Positions 42,391-51,552 are shown, counted from the first letter of the stretch. The stretch: 64,000 nt of DNA from Bin87 sp965204395 (GCA_965204395.1 OZ241987.1:4030001-4094000); one strand, 5' to 3'. Numbers and translations are program-made. Notes: generated from the sequence alone by a model not told the origin.

Positions 42391-43293
42391 ATGGCGTCGC
42401 ATTCCATGGGACTGTCGCTGCACGACGCGGCGAGGCAGATCGGGGTTCCCTTCACGGTGGAGAACGAACCCGTAGACAAGCACGTAAAGGTCAACGACCT
42501 GAACCTGCACTACCTGGAATGGGGCGACCTGGGCAAACCTGTCATTGTCATGCTCCATGGCATCCAGCAGCAGGCCCATAGTTGGGATTTCATCAGCCTG
42601 CCGCTATCCGTCGATTACCGTATCATCGCCGTGGACCAGCGCGGGCACGGCGACAGCGACTGGTCTCCCGACGAAGACTATTCCACCGACGCCTACGTCG
42701 GCGACGTGCAGAGCTTGGTCAACGAACTCGGCCTCAAGGATTTCCACCTGATGGGCCATTCCATGGGCGGGCGCAACAGCCTGGCGTGGGCATCCTCCCA
42801 CCCCGGCATGCTTAAGTCCCTGACCATCGTGGACACGGGTCCCGAAACCCAACGTCGCGGATCCGATCGTATCCAGAGGTTCCGTGAACTCCCCGACGAA
42901 CTCGACACCCTGGAGGAATTCGCGCAGCGCGTCATGGAATACACTGGCCGCTCCCGCGAACAGACTTTGGGCGCGCTGAAATACAGCATCCGCCAGCGGG
43001 ATGACGGCAAGTGGACCTGGAAATACGACAAGGTGATTCGCAGGCAGGGATTCCGCGCGCCCGCGTGGACATCCGATCAACTCTGGGCTGGCTGGCGCAA
43101 AATCGACTGCCCAGCCCTGGTAGTCCGTGGCGCGCGCAGCGACATTTTCGCCGACGAGACCATGCAGCGCATGGCAGAGGAGCACCACGACTGCACAACC
43201 GTCACCGTGGCTAACGCCGGCCACCTGGTGCAGGGCGACAACCCGCCCGATTTTCTTGCCGCAGTGAAGGGACTGTTGGGTCGTTTCGACTAG
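42391..43293 (+). CDS. Alpha/beta hydrolase
   Basis: 300 residues from ATG 42391, with AGGAGG 8 bases upstream. HGIQQQAHSW is the oxyanion region, VDQRGHGDSDWS follows, and GHSMGGRNS carries the nucleophilic Ser. The acid is probably the Asp of RGARSDIFAD and the base the His of NAGHLVQGD. Homologues act as esterases, haloperoxidase-like enzymes or meta-cleavage hydrolases, so no substrate is assigned. It is preceded by a 59-base gap after the phosphatidyltransferase and followed by a strong terminator. Confidence 0.92.
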   Translation: MASHSMGLSLHDAARQIGVPFTVENEPVDKHVKVNDLNLHYLEWGDLGKPVIVMLHGIQQQAHSWDFISLPLSVDYRIIAVDQRGHGDSDWSPDEDYSTDAYVGDVQSLVNELGLKDFHLMGHSMGGRNSLAWASSHPGMLKSLTIVDTGPETQRRGSDRIQRFRELPDELDTLEEFAQRVMEYTGRSREQTLGALKYSIRQRDDGKWTWKYDKVIRRQGFRAPAWTSDQLWAGWRKIDCPALVVRGARSDIFADETMQRMAEEHHDCTTVTVANAGHLVQGDNPPDFLAAVKGLLGRFD

Positions 43294-43317
43294 GGAGCGT
43301 CAAAAATTCAAATGCAA

Positions 43318-43346
43318 TGGGGCGGGTAAATCCCGCCCCACTTTTT
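43318..43346 (+). terminator. Strong terminator between convergent genes
   Basis: TGGGGCGGG (43318-43326) pairs exactly with CCCGCCCCA (43332-43340) across a TAAAT loop, followed by CTTTTTG. It uses the same GGGGCGGG stem as the hairpin at 1580. Confidence 0.85.
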
Positions 43347-43382
43347 GTTTGTGAGTCGCGCGACGCTCCATTCCCTCCAAAG

Positions 43383-44633
43383 CTAAAACCCCAACAACCG
43401 CGGCAACCATTCGCCCAGCAGGTAACCCAACCCTGCTGACGCCGCCCCAATCCCGAGGATCTCCAGGCCCTGCAGGATCGGAGACTTCTGAACCAACCGC
43501 CCCTTGACCAAGCCAAGGCCAAACAAAGCAGTCAGCGATAGCCCGATGGACCAGCCGATCGCCGCCCAACCCACATCGAGAAACAGGAACGGCAAAATCG
43601 GGATAATCGCCGACGAGCCGAAAGACACGCACATCACCGCCGCGTCTTTCAGCGGGTTGCCTCCAAGGTCCGGACTTATCCCCAGCTTCTTCTCCAACAA
43701 CGTGCTGAGCCACAGGGATTCGTTGTCCGCGATCTGATTCGCCAGCCGCACCGCTTCGTCGTATGTGTTGCCTTCCCGTTGGAACAGGATCACTAGCTCC
43801 GCCAGCTCTTCCTCGGGTTTTTCGGCAAGATCCCTTACCTGCCCGGCAATCGCGGCTTCCCGCACGTCCTCTTCGGCCCTGGAACCCAAGTATGCCCCGG
43901 CCGCCATGCTGATCATGCCGGCCGCTGCCGCCGCCAACCCCGCCACCAACACCGTCCCGGTAGTCCCCACCGCGATGGCAATCGAGGTGGTCAAAGCAAC
44001 CGTGCTGATGATCCCGTCTTGCGCTCCGAACACTACCTCCCTGAGCCTTCCGAGGTTGGCAACCCTGAACGGTTCCTTGTCTAGGGCGAGGGCGGCGTCG
44101 ATGTAGTTTTCCAAATCCAAGGGCAGCGCCGGTTGCTCCCCACCACTCGGCAGCGGCCCTGAGTCAGACGCCGGATACGCCATCGGACCAGGATCGAGGA
44201 CTGCGATCGAACTTTCGTCGTTCTGGATGTGTAGCCGCGAAAGCGCATCGGAAAACGCTATCTGATGCTCCTTCTCCTGCTCCATTGCGTCGCTGAACGC
44301 GGCGACGGCTTCGCCACGGTTCTCCGCCACGGCATCGTTGATCATGCGCGGGTACGTGCGCGTGTACTCGCGAGTCTCTCCTTCGATCACCTTGCTCAGG
44401 TTCGCGGATGTGCTCTCCACCGCGCCCGCGACTTTCAGGTAGCTAAGCCCGTGCAGAGTTTCGGCCCGGGCCACCTCCTCGAACACCTCAGCTACTTCGG
44501 GGTGTCCCTCCTCACGAGCCTGCTGGGCATACGCCGTGTAGGTGAGATGGGCGATGGCCTCGGCGACGATCGCCTGCCACAGGTTCCGGTCGGTGGCGGA
44601 AATGTCGCCCGGCGCGGCTCTTGAATACGACAT
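43383..44633 (-). CDS. Ferritin-like/VIT1 fusion, MbfA-type iron exporter
   Basis: 416 residues. The N-terminal third (about 15-150) is a rubrerythrin/ferritin-like four-helix domain with metal-ligand glutamates in EAIAHLTYTAYAQQAREEGHPE, EEVARAETLHG and EQEKEHQIAFSD. The C-terminal half is a CCC1/VIT1 transporter: LREVVFGAQDGIISTVAL is its signature, followed by about five hydrophobic helices. This architecture matches MbfA, a membrane-bound ferritin that exports iron or manganese under oxidative stress. GGAG lies 8 bases before ATG 44633. Metal specificity is inferred. Confidence 0.9.
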   Translation of the reverse strand: MSYSRAAPGDISATDRNLWQAIVAEAIAHLTYTAYAQQAREEGHPEVAEVFEEVARAETLHGLSYLKVAGAVESTSANLSKVIEGETREYTRTYPRMINDAVAENRGEAVAAFSDAMEQEKEHQIAFSDALSRLHIQNDESSIAVLDPGPMAYPASDSGPLPSGGEQPALPLDLENYIDAALALDKEPFRVANLGRLREVVFGAQDGIISTVALTTSIAIAVGTTGTVLVAGLAAAAAGMISMAAGAYLGSRAEEDVREAAIAGQVRDLAEKPEEELAELVILFQREGNTYDEAVRLANQIADNESLWLSTLLEKKLGISPDLGGNPLKDAAVMCVSFGSSAIIPILPFLFLDVGWAAIGWSIGLSLTALFGLGLVKGRLVQKSPILQGLEILGIGAASAGLGYLLGEWLPRLLGF

Positions 44634-44738
44634 AAAAATCTCCGTTCTGCATCGTGATGTATGGTCCGCCCAAACAAGCTTATCGGCCCCGCCGAAACAC
44701 CCTCCGGCGTCGCCAGACCAAGAAAGATCGAATTGGAA

Positions 44739-45134
44739 TCAGAGGCGGGGGGATGCGTGGTGCGCGACAACGATCCAATCGTCGCCGTTTCTTACAAAAA
44801 TATTGGTCGCCAGCACGCCGAAACCCTGCGCCTGCCCCTCCACCACGCTGGTGATGCTCTCTACGCAGGTCACGAAACCGCAGTTGCCCTCGACGGCAAC
44901 GTTCACATAATGAATATTGAAGTGCATCAACGCCGCGCCGTTGAATATCCCTTGCCACGACCGCCGGATGTCAGGCCAACCGACAATCGGCTGCCAGCCC
45001 GGATGCACGCATAACGCCCGATCCGATTGCTCCCAGACGGAGTCCATCTGCTCCATGTCCAGGGACCCGAAGGCGTCGTAGAACCGTTGGTTGGCGTCCC
45101 GCAGGGACAGGATGTTGGCGTTTTCGGACAGCAT
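44739..45134 (-). CDS. SnoaL-like (NTF2-fold) protein
   Basis: 131 residues. The N-terminal helix LRDANQRFYDAFGSLDMEQM and the central WPDIRRSWQGIF plus the strand run VNVAVEGNCGFVTCVES match the SnoaL_3/NTF2 alpha+beta barrel. These small proteins are often isomerases, cyclases or stress-related binders of unknown ligand. The start ATG lies 2 bases after the stop of the LLM oxidoreductase gene, so they are translationally coupled. The function would follow the upstream enzyme, but the substrate is unknown. Confidence 0.85.
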   Translation of the reverse strand: MLSENANILSLRDANQRFYDAFGSLDMEQMDSVWEQSDRALCVHPGWQPIVGWPDIRRSWQGIFNGAALMHFNIHYVNVAVEGNCGFVTCVESITSVVEGQAQGFGVLATNIFVRNGDDWIVVAHHASPRL

Positions 45135-45136
45135 GG

Positions 45137-45982
45137 TTATGCCAACAGACGGCGCGCGTAGTCGTCCAACTGCCGCAGGGCATCGTCCCGCGGCGCGCTG
45201 TCGGCGAACACCATCGCCCGGGACGCGCCCGCATCTTCGTATGCCTTGAGGATTTCAGGATCCGCCGGCTGGCCGAACACTGACACCTCTATCTCATGTG
45301 GGTCTCGACCCGCCTCCAGCGACAATCGGACTATCTCCTCGCGTGTCGCGTTCAGCTGTTCCGGTGATATGCGATTTGGCATCCAACCGTCGCCCCAACT
45401 CACCGCGCGACGCGCCACGTTCGGGGCGTTCCCCCCGATCAGCACTGGCGGATGCGGTTTCTGCGCCGGCTTTGGCGATGAGTAAATCGGAGGGAAATCT
45501 ATGTGCTTCCCGTGAAATTCGCCGGCCTCCTTGGTCCAAAGCTCTTTCATCGCCAGGATCGATTCCCGCGTGTAGCCAATCCGCTGCCCGAACTCAATGC
45601 CGAATAACTCGGTTTCCTCCCGTAGCCAGCCTGTCCCTATCCCAAACAGGAACCGCCCTCCACTGAAAAAGTCCAGCGTGGCAATCTCTTTGGCCAGCAG
45701 TATCGGGTTCCGCTCCGGCACCAGGCAGATGCCCGTGCCCAACTTCAGGGTCGTCGTAACCCCAGACGCTCGTCCCAGCGCCACGAACGGATCAACGCAC
45801 TCGTAATACATTTGCGGAATCACGCCATCCGGAGACCCGGGCCACGGCGTTTTGGGCCCAGCCGGTATGGCCGGATGCTCGGGCACCCAGAGCGATTCGA
45901 AGCCGTGTCCCTCGCACACTTGCGCCAATTCAGCGACATCGATCGATGACGGGGTGACAAACATTGCGATACCGATATTCAT
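45137..45982 (-). CDS. LLM class F420/FMN-dependent oxidoreductase
   Basis: 281 residues of the luciferase-like monooxygenase TIM barrel. SLWVPEHPAIP near the N-terminus, LGTGICLVPERNPILLAKEIATLD, SGGRFLFGIGTGW and HPPVLIGG are conserved in the F420-dependent branch. The cofactor, F420 or FMN, cannot be fixed from sequence alone. It is co-transcribed with the SnoaL-like gene downstream. Members of this family oxidise alcohols, reduce imines or degrade heterocycles; the substrate here is open. Confidence 0.92.
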   Translation of the reverse strand: MNIGIAMFVTPSSIDVAELAQVCEGHGFESLWVPEHPAIPAGPKTPWPGSPDGVIPQMYYECVDPFVALGRASGVTTTLKLGTGICLVPERNPILLAKEIATLDFFSGGRFLFGIGTGWLREETELFGIEFGQRIGYTRESILAMKELWTKEAGEFHGKHIDFPPIYSSPKPAQKPHPPVLIGGNAPNVARRAVSWGDGWMPNRISPEQLNATREEIVRLSLEAGRDPHEIEVSVFGQPADPEILKAYEDAGASRAMVFADSAPRDDALRQLDDYARRLLA

Positions 45983-46037
45983 GCTGATTGGCCTCAGGGT
46001 TGGGGAACGGGTGCGGCCGGTTATCCCTAATTACAAC

Positions 46038-46065
46038 GTAGGGGCGAATAATCATCCGCCCCTAC
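46038..46065. repeat. GTAGGGGCG palindrome, possible dispersed repeat
   Basis: GTAGGGGCG (46038-46046) and its exact complement CGCCCCTAC (46057-46065) flank a 10-base AT-rich loop. It lies between two minus-strand genes with no T-tract. The element resembles short palindromic repeats scattered in some Chloroflexota, which is a recollection, not a search result. Confidence 0.45.
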
Positions 46066-46088
46066 CGTGCTCGCGTCGGTCAAATGGA

Positions 46089-46706
46089 CTACGCTTGCGG
46101 TGAGAAACTCGCCGGAACCAGGATCTTGGTTTCCTGTCCAACCAGAAACTCGCGCGTCGGCGGCGGCCAGTGCGGTGAGGAACTGGCTTCGGTTCGGATG
46201 CGATCCCGGGCTCCCAGGTCCTCGTAAGGCCAGATGTGGACCCACTTGTTCAGGCCACCGATGTCGCTGTACATCCCTGCCGCCAAGGGCGAGAACACTT
46301 CGCGATGCTCGATGGCAGCTGACCAGATGTCCAGCACCTTGGGCATGGCCCCGTTCTGATATTCGTATATCCGCATCTCATAGACGTTGCCGAGCTTCTG
46401 CCCGCCGCCCAGAGGACGCATGAACGGCGCCGGATGGAATATCTCGGATTCCATATGCTGGATGGTGCCCTGGCTGTCGGGCGGCCAGTTCGGATCCTTG
46501 ACGGACGCCGCCCGAACCTCGGCGCGCTCGTCCAGGCTCTCGTAGGGCCAGATGTGGATCACCTGGTTCAGAGGACCAATCTCGGTATGGAAGAATGCCG
46601 CCAGCTTCGAATATTTCTCACGGTGCGGCAGCGCCTTCTCAAAAGCCTCTTCGAAAATGGGCACTCCGCCGGGCTTGAGGTCGTAAGTCCGGACTTCGTA
46701 AATCAT
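46089..46706 (-). CDS. NIPSNAP family protein, tandem-domain
   Basis: 205 residues from ATG 46706, with AGGAGG 8 bases upstream. Two NIPSNAP (ferredoxin-like, dimeric alpha+beta barrel) units are visible. The first begins MIYEVRTYDLKPGG and includes VIHIWPYESLDERAEVRA. The second begins NVYEMRIYEYQNGA and includes WVHIWPYEDLGARDRIRT. Each conserves IWPYE and a late FLxxE/Q-type strand. The bacterial function is unknown; proteins of this type often sit beside catabolic enzymes. The divergent MmgE/PrpD gene lies 233 bases away. Confidence 0.9.
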   Translation of the reverse strand: MIYEVRTYDLKPGGVPIFEEAFEKALPHREKYSKLAAFFHTEIGPLNQVIHIWPYESLDERAEVRAASVKDPNWPPDSQGTIQHMESEIFHPAPFMRPLGGGQKLGNVYEMRIYEYQNGAMPKVLDIWSAAIEHREVFSPLAAGMYSDIGGLNKWVHIWPYEDLGARDRIRTEASSSPHWPPPTREFLVGQETKILVPASFSPQA

Positions 46707-46878
46707 CAACCCACCTCCTGGGTTTTCGTGCTGTTGGCCGCCGGCCCGTCTGGTGAACAAACCGGCGCGACCCCGGCAGTCTAGCAAATGCCCCATAGAC
46801 CGGCAACCAAGTGAGTCAGAGCGAACATCCGGATATTGCCACCGTTCCGGCCGGCCAGAGGGCATCCGCTCGGCCCGA

Positions 46879-46887
46879 TGCTATAAT
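46879..46887 (+). promoter_or_regulatory. Extended -10 promoter of the MmgE/PrpD gene
   Basis: TGC-TATAAT (TATAAT at 46882-46887) lies 53 bases before the ATG, with no evident -35. It has the same TGCTATAAT core as the tRNA-Gln promoter. Confidence 0.6.
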
Positions 46888-46939
46888 CCGCCAAAACTCA
46901 TAGCACATATATTGCACGGTCAACAGGAGGTTTCACACC

Positions 46940-48307
46940 ATGGGCGCGACCGAAAAAGTAGCCAAGTGGGTCGTGGAGACGACGTACGAAGACATACCGC
47001 CCGACGCGATTCGGGTCGCCAATGAGTCCTGTTTTGATCTCGTTGGGGTGATCCTGGCGGGCTCCACCCAAAAGGTCGGCGATATCATCCGCAACTATGC
47101 CAGCGACCTGGGCGGCACCGAAGAGGCCACCATCCTCGCCACTGGCGAGCGCACCTCGGTTCAGAATGCGGCATTGGTCAACGGCACCATGGGCCACGCC
47201 TTGGACTACGACGATTTCGGCGGGTTCGGCCATCCTACCGTCGCGATCTTCCCGGCGCTGCTGGCCCTCGGTGAGAGCATCGGCGCGACCGGCCGCGACC
47301 TGATGGAAGCCTACGTCGTGGGCTGCGAGGTCGGCCTCGCCGTGGACTACGCCACCCACTATCACACCCAGCAAATGCACCGGGGATTCCACAGCACCGC
47401 GATCATGGGTCGGCTGGCTGCCGCCGCGGCCTGCGCCAAGCTATTGAAACTCGATGAAACCCAGACCACCATGGCCCTGGGCATGGCTGGTTCCATGGCG
47501 GGCGGCGTGATCCACAACTTCGGCACCATGACCAAGCCGCTGCACGCCGGCATGACCTGCCGCGATGGCGTGATGGCCGCGCAGTTGGCCCAACGCGGTT
47601 TCACCGCCGGCGACGAGATCCTCGAACACCCGGTGGGGTTTACCGCCACCGTCATCGGCGACGAACATGCCGACCTGGAAGCTGCTGCCGACAATCTCGG
47701 CAAGCCCTTCCATGTTCAGGACGCGTTGATGATCAAGAAGTATCCTTCCTGCGGCGGCAACCACGCCATGCTCGACAGCGTTTTCGGCATGATGCGTGAG
47801 CACGGATTCGGATACGAAGACGTCGCCAATGCTGAAATCGTGCAGTCCTACGCCTCAACCGTCATGCTCTACGAGGAGCCCGAATCGGATCTCAAGGGCA
47901 AGTTCAGCGCCAAATATAACATGGCCGCCGCCCTGGTGGACGGCGAGATCGGCATCGACACGTTCACCGACGAGAAAATCGTCGAGGCCGACGTTCAGGA
48001 CATGATGGAACGTGTCCGGGTCAGGATACAGTCCAAGTTCGAACGTGGCGGCGGCACCGTCTCCAAGGGGGTGCCTATTCGCGTCACCCTCAAGGACGGC
48101 CGGGTCATCGAGCACGAAACCGCGCGTGGGAACATCCTGGGCAGCCAGGCCAACCCCTGGGGCATGGACAATATCACCGGCAAGTTCCGCGACAACGTCG
48201 GTTTGGTTCTCACCGAGGATCGCGTCGATGATGCCGTGCGCCAGTGGCAGGACGTAACGCAGGTCGAGAACGTCGGAGTCGCCATCCGCGACACTCTCGT
48301 TCGCTGA
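46940..48307 (+). CDS. MmgE/PrpD family protein
   Basis: 455 residues, a complete MmgE/PrpD dehydratase-type protein; ACAGGAGGT precedes ATG 46940. Family blocks are NGTMGHALDYDDFGGFGHPT, GCEVGLAVDY, GFHSTAIMGRLAAAAACAKLL, GTMTKPLHAGMTCRDGVMAAQLA and KKYPSCGGNHAMLD. PrpD dehydrates 2-methylcitrate and IDS decarboxylates cis-aconitate; this family has many uncharacterised members in SAR202-like genomes. No prpB or prpC gene is nearby, so a role in propionate metabolism is not supported by context. It is monocistronic with a terminator after it. Confidence 0.93.
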   Translation: MGATEKVAKWVVETTYEDIPPDAIRVANESCFDLVGVILAGSTQKVGDIIRNYASDLGGTEEATILATGERTSVQNAALVNGTMGHALDYDDFGGFGHPTVAIFPALLALGESIGATGRDLMEAYVVGCEVGLAVDYATHYHTQQMHRGFHSTAIMGRLAAAAACAKLLKLDETQTTMALGMAGSMAGGVIHNFGTMTKPLHAGMTCRDGVMAAQLAQRGFTAGDEILEHPVGFTATVIGDEHADLEAAADNLGKPFHVQDALMIKKYPSCGGNHAMLDSVFGMMREHGFGYEDVANAEIVQSYASTVMLYEEPESDLKGKFSAKYNMAAALVDGEIGIDTFTDEKIVEADVQDMMERVRVRIQSKFERGGGTVSKGVPIRVTLKDGRVIEHETARGNILGSQANPWGMDNITGKFRDNVGLVLTEDRVDDAVRQWQDVTQVENVGVAIRDTLVR

Positions 48308-48334
48308 TCTCAGAACAACATAACCGACACTCAA

Positions 48335-48360
48335 GAGGGGAGGCCGTTTGGCCTCCCCTC
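48335..48360 (+). terminator. Hairpin between MmgE/PrpD and the ammonium transporter
   Basis: GAGGGGAGGCC (48335-48345) and GGCCTCCCCTC (48350-48360) form a perfect 11-bp stem with a GTTT loop. A true T-tract is missing on the plus strand. It separates convergent genes. Confidence 0.6.
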
Positions 48361-48389
48361 GTTGCATTTGGATGCAGGGGTTTGACCGA

Positions 48390-49808
48390 TCAGTCGTCGT
48401 CCGCGGGCTCCGGCATCAGCACGAACTCGGGGTACGATTCCATTCCCAATTCGGCCGTGTCTTGGCCCAGGCGTTCCGTAACCTCTGACACTCTGGCGCC
48501 AACCGTCTTTTCGATGGCGAACCAGACCACCCACGACACCGCGAACACGAACGCCCCAATCGACAGGATACCAACGATCTGGACCACAAAATTCCCGCCG
48601 GCCGCGATGCACACAGCAATGGTTCCCCATACGCCGGCGAACAGGTGCACCGGTACCGCGCCCACTACGTCGTCCACCTTGACGATCTCCAGGAGCTTGA
48701 TGCCTCCGGTACAAATCGCTCCTCCGACGATGCCGATGAGCACCGACCAGGCATGAGGGACGATGTCGGGGCCGGCAGTGATCGATACCAAACCAGCCAG
48801 CCCTCCATTCAAACCCACCAGCAGGTCAATGCGTCCGAACACCAGTCGCGACAGAGACAGCGCGGTGATCACCCCGGCTGCGGCCGCCAGGTTGGTGTTG
48901 ACCAGCACGTTGCTCATCGCCACCGCATCGAAAGCCGAACCCAACGCAAGCTGTGAACCACCGTTGAATCCGAACCACCCGAACCACAGGATAAACACTC
49001 CCAGCGTCACCAGAACCACGTTCGACGGCGGCGTGGCACGGGCCGAACCGTCCCGCCGGAACTTGCCCAACCGGGGTCCCACCACCAGCGCGCCGGCCAG
49101 CGCGGCCCATCCACCGGTGCTGTGCACGATGGTGGATCCGGCGAAGTCCTGGAAGCCCATCGCCGTCAGCCATCCTCCGCCCCAGGTCCATGATCCGATG
49201 ATCGGGTAGATGAACGCGGTCAGCAGCAGCGTGAATATAAAGAAGCTCCACATCTTGACGCGCTCAGCCAGGGCGCCGGAAACGATGGACGCCGTCGTCG
49301 CCACGAAGACCATCTGGAAGAACCAGTCCGACATCACGGAATATCCGTTGTCCACCACCGCTCCCAGCGCCGATTCATCGCCGCTCAGGAGCGCAATCTC
49401 GTCTCCCGACGGTCCATATAGCGGCCATACCACCGTCCCGATCACCTGTTGAACACCGTTGTACATCAGGTTGTACCCGATGAAATAAAACGCCAGCCCG
49501 GCAATCGAATACAGTCCGATATTTTTCAAACAGATCATCGCGGCATTCTTGGTGCGAACCGACCCCGCTTCCAGCATCGTGAATCCGGCGCACATCCACA
49601 TCACCAGGGCGCCCCAGATCAGGAATGCGAAGGTGTTCAGCACAAACTGTGTTTCAGAGTCGACTCCCGCGGCGTGCGCTACCTGAGGCCACGCCACAAA
49701 AGCGAGCGCTGGCAGGGTAAAAACCGCTGCCAGCGCCCAAATACGATATCGAAGGGTTACAACGTTCAGAATGGATAGCATCTTCGCCACCGCCAGAAAT
49801 ATATCCAA
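48390..49808 (-). CDS. amt: Ammonium transporter Amt
   Basis: 472 residues from ATG 49808; an in-frame ATG at 49781 is equally possible since neither has a good ribosome site. An N-terminal signal-like helix (RIWALAAVFTLPALAFVAWP) is followed by about eleven transmembrane helices. Amt hallmarks are AGFTMLEAGSVRTKNA, DWFFQMVFVATTASIVSGALAER, DFAGSTIVHSTGGWAALAGALVVGPR (with the first pore His) and GVWGTIAVC (HLFAGVWG, the second pore His). No glnK (PII) gene accompanies it, unlike most amt loci. Regulation is not evident from the sequence. Confidence 0.96.
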   Translation of the reverse strand: MDIFLAVAKMLSILNVVTLRYRIWALAAVFTLPALAFVAWPQVAHAAGVDSETQFVLNTFAFLIWGALVMWMCAGFTMLEAGSVRTKNAAMICLKNIGLYSIAGLAFYFIGYNLMYNGVQQVIGTVVWPLYGPSGDEIALLSGDESALGAVVDNGYSVMSDWFFQMVFVATTASIVSGALAERVKMWSFFIFTLLLTAFIYPIIGSWTWGGGWLTAMGFQDFAGSTIVHSTGGWAALAGALVVGPRLGKFRRDGSARATPPSNVVLVTLGVFILWFGWFGFNGGSQLALGSAFDAVAMSNVLVNTNLAAAAGVITALSLSRLVFGRIDLLVGLNGGLAGLVSITAGPDIVPHAWSVLIGIVGGAICTGGIKLLEIVKVDDVVGAVPVHLFAGVWGTIAVCIAAGGNFVVQIVGILSIGAFVFAVSWVVWFAIEKTVGARVSEVTERLGQDTAELGMESYPEFVLMPEPADDD

Positions 49809-49841
49809 TGTGTCGCAGTTATCGTTCTCATGTTTTCCGGG

Positions 49842-50279
49842 TTAGGGTTCCAATCGAATGGTGTCTCCCACGTTGATATCCCCGCCTTGCAGCACGACCG
49901 TCAGGATTCCACGTTTGCCGAATATTTCTTCTCGCAGACCCGGAATCAGTGCGTCCATCTTCTGGCAGGGCTCACAGTCTCCGGTCACTTCGAGCGTCAC
50001 GTGGTTGTCCTCATTACCTATGAAAAACACGTGGCCTTGCCGCGCTTCCGACAAGTCCATGCCGGTAACGGTGATGTTCTCTTTGACTTGCCCCGGTTCA
50101 AGCCCGTAATGGTCAAGGGTTTCCTTGTCCATGACCAACACTTGCCGGAGATTACGGGGGTTCCGGCTGCGATCACCTTCCAGGCCTTCGGCAGATATTG
50201 CGCGAGCATTGTCCACAGGGTCCGAGGGCGTGCCCTTGACCCGGGCGATATGGAGATTAACGATGGTTCCGGATTGCAT
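49842..50279 (-). CDS. MOSC-domain protein
   Basis: 145 residues from ATG 50279, with AAGGAGT 6 bases upstream; nine codons further upstream lack a site. Only the MOSC beta-barrel is present. GLEGDRSRNPRNLRQVLVMD is the N-terminal block and TGDCEPCQKMD contains the conserved cysteine (plus a second) of molybdenum-cofactor sulfurase C-terminal domains. MOSC proteins bind or transfer sulfur to molybdenum enzymes. The XDH-family gene at the left edge of the window is a possible client, though 48 kb away. It lies downstream of no obvious partner. Confidence 0.88.
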   Translation of the reverse strand: MQSGTIVNLHIARVKGTPSDPVDNARAISAEGLEGDRSRNPRNLRQVLVMDKETLDHYGLEPGQVKENITVTGMDLSEARQGHVFFIGNEDNHVTLEVTGDCEPCQKMDALIPGLREEIFGKRGILTVVLQGGDINVGDTIRLEP

Positions 50280-50540
50280 GGCTTGACTCCTTTGGGCTGG
50301 ATTCATCTACCCGGGTCACATTCTTGATGCAATGGGCGGATTTTAGGGGATGGCTACACAGTTGGCAAACTTGTGTAACTGACATAAGGTTGCCAAATTG
50401 CGGGCAGGGCGCATTTCTTGGCGCATCGCACAGCTCCTGCGCGCCGCCGGCGCGTTCTCTAGCCGACTATCGCGCTCGCCGGGTAGAATGACCGTAACTT
50501 TCACCCCGTAAGTTCGTGCGGGGCCGGCGAGGTCGACTGA

Positions 50541-51392
50541 ATGGCATACGAATTCATCAAAACTCAGGTCGTGGATGGCGTGTTGGTCATGACAATGCAC
50601 GACCCTCCCACACGCAACGCGTTGGGTCCTGACATGGCTGCCGAGATGTTCGAGCGGCTGGACGAGTTTGAAAACAATCCCGAGGAACGCGTGCTGGTTC
50701 TCACCGGCACTGAGCCGTCTTTCTGTTCCGGCGCGAACGTCCGAGGGTTTCGGCAGCGCATCGACGAGCGAGCAGCCGAAACGGAACCCGAGCCCCTGAC
50801 CTGGGGCAAGATGGAATATATGAAGGGTCGTCAGAAGAGTTCCGAAAGTGGCCCTCGCGTGAATTTCGTCCCCCTCCGCATCCACGACCTGCAGAAGCCG
50901 TCCATAGCGGTGGTCAACGGCCCCGCCGCCGGGGTCGGTTGCGGGTTGGCTCTTTCCTGCGACATCCGGGTGGTTGGCGACAGCGGACGCTTGTCCGAAC
51001 GTTTCGTGCTCAACGGGCTCATCCCTGGGGATGGCAGTTGCTGGCAACTTCCTAAGCTTATTGGCACCAGCAATACCCTGCTGCTGCAATACACCGGGGA
51101 TTGGATGGGCGGCGAAGACGCCGTTCGAATCGGCCTCGCCAGCAAATGTTTCCCCGACGACCAGCTCATGGAAGGGGCCATGGAGTTGGCCTCCCGCATC
51201 GCCAGCGGCCCAACCATCGCCCACTCCCTGACGAAATACCTCGTGCAGGAAAGCATGGATCTCACGTTCCGCGAGGCCTTGGAACTGGCGTCAGCGGCCC
51301 AGGAACACGTGCGCCGCACCGAGGATCATAAGATCGCGGTTCAATGGTTCCTCGACAAAAACCGCGGGATGCCCCCGTTCGTGGGTCGCTGA
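50541..51392 (+). CDS. Enoyl-CoA hydratase/isomerase family protein
   Basis: 283 residues of the crotonase superfamily. VDGVLVMTMHDPPTRNALG, FCSGANVRGFRQ (oxyanion strand and CoA site) and VVNGPAAGVGCGLALSCDIRV are typical. The hydratase Glu of the first catalytic position seems replaced in GCGLALSCD, and the second region GLIPGDGSCWQLPKLIG has an Asp. So the reaction may be isomerisation or thioester hydrolysis. It lies directly before the 23S rRNA promoter with only 33 bases between. A second crotonase gene is at 25.2-26.1 kb. Confidence 0.88.
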   Translation: MAYEFIKTQVVDGVLVMTMHDPPTRNALGPDMAAEMFERLDEFENNPEERVLVLTGTEPSFCSGANVRGFRQRIDERAAETEPEPLTWGKMEYMKGRQKSSESGPRVNFVPLRIHDLQKPSIAVVNGPAAGVGCGLALSCDIRVVGDSGRLSERFVLNGLIPGDGSCWQLPKLIGTSNTLLLQYTGDWMGGEDAVRIGLASKCFPDDQLMEGAMELASRIASGPTIAHSLTKYLVQESMDLTFREALELASAAQEHVRRTEDHKIAVQWFLDKNRGMPPFVGR

Positions 51393-51425
51393 TAACCAAA
51401 CACCGCGACGCGTTGCTTGCGACTA

Positions 51426-51454
51426 TTGACGCATCACCAGAATCGTCATATACT
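51426..51454 (+). promoter_or_regulatory. Promoter of the 23S rRNA unit
   Basis: TTGACG (51426-51431) and TATACT (51449-51454) are separated by 17 bases. A start near 51461 leaves about 150 bases of leader before the mature 23S rRNA. This makes the 23S gene its own transcription unit. Confidence 0.75.
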
Positions 51455-51552
51455 CCATGTCCACCAACTGAACGGACGCCGTTTCCCGAGGGTGCGGCAG
51501 CGCTAACGACACCACGTCGATCAGGCCACGGGCGGTTGGAGCACGTTAACAA

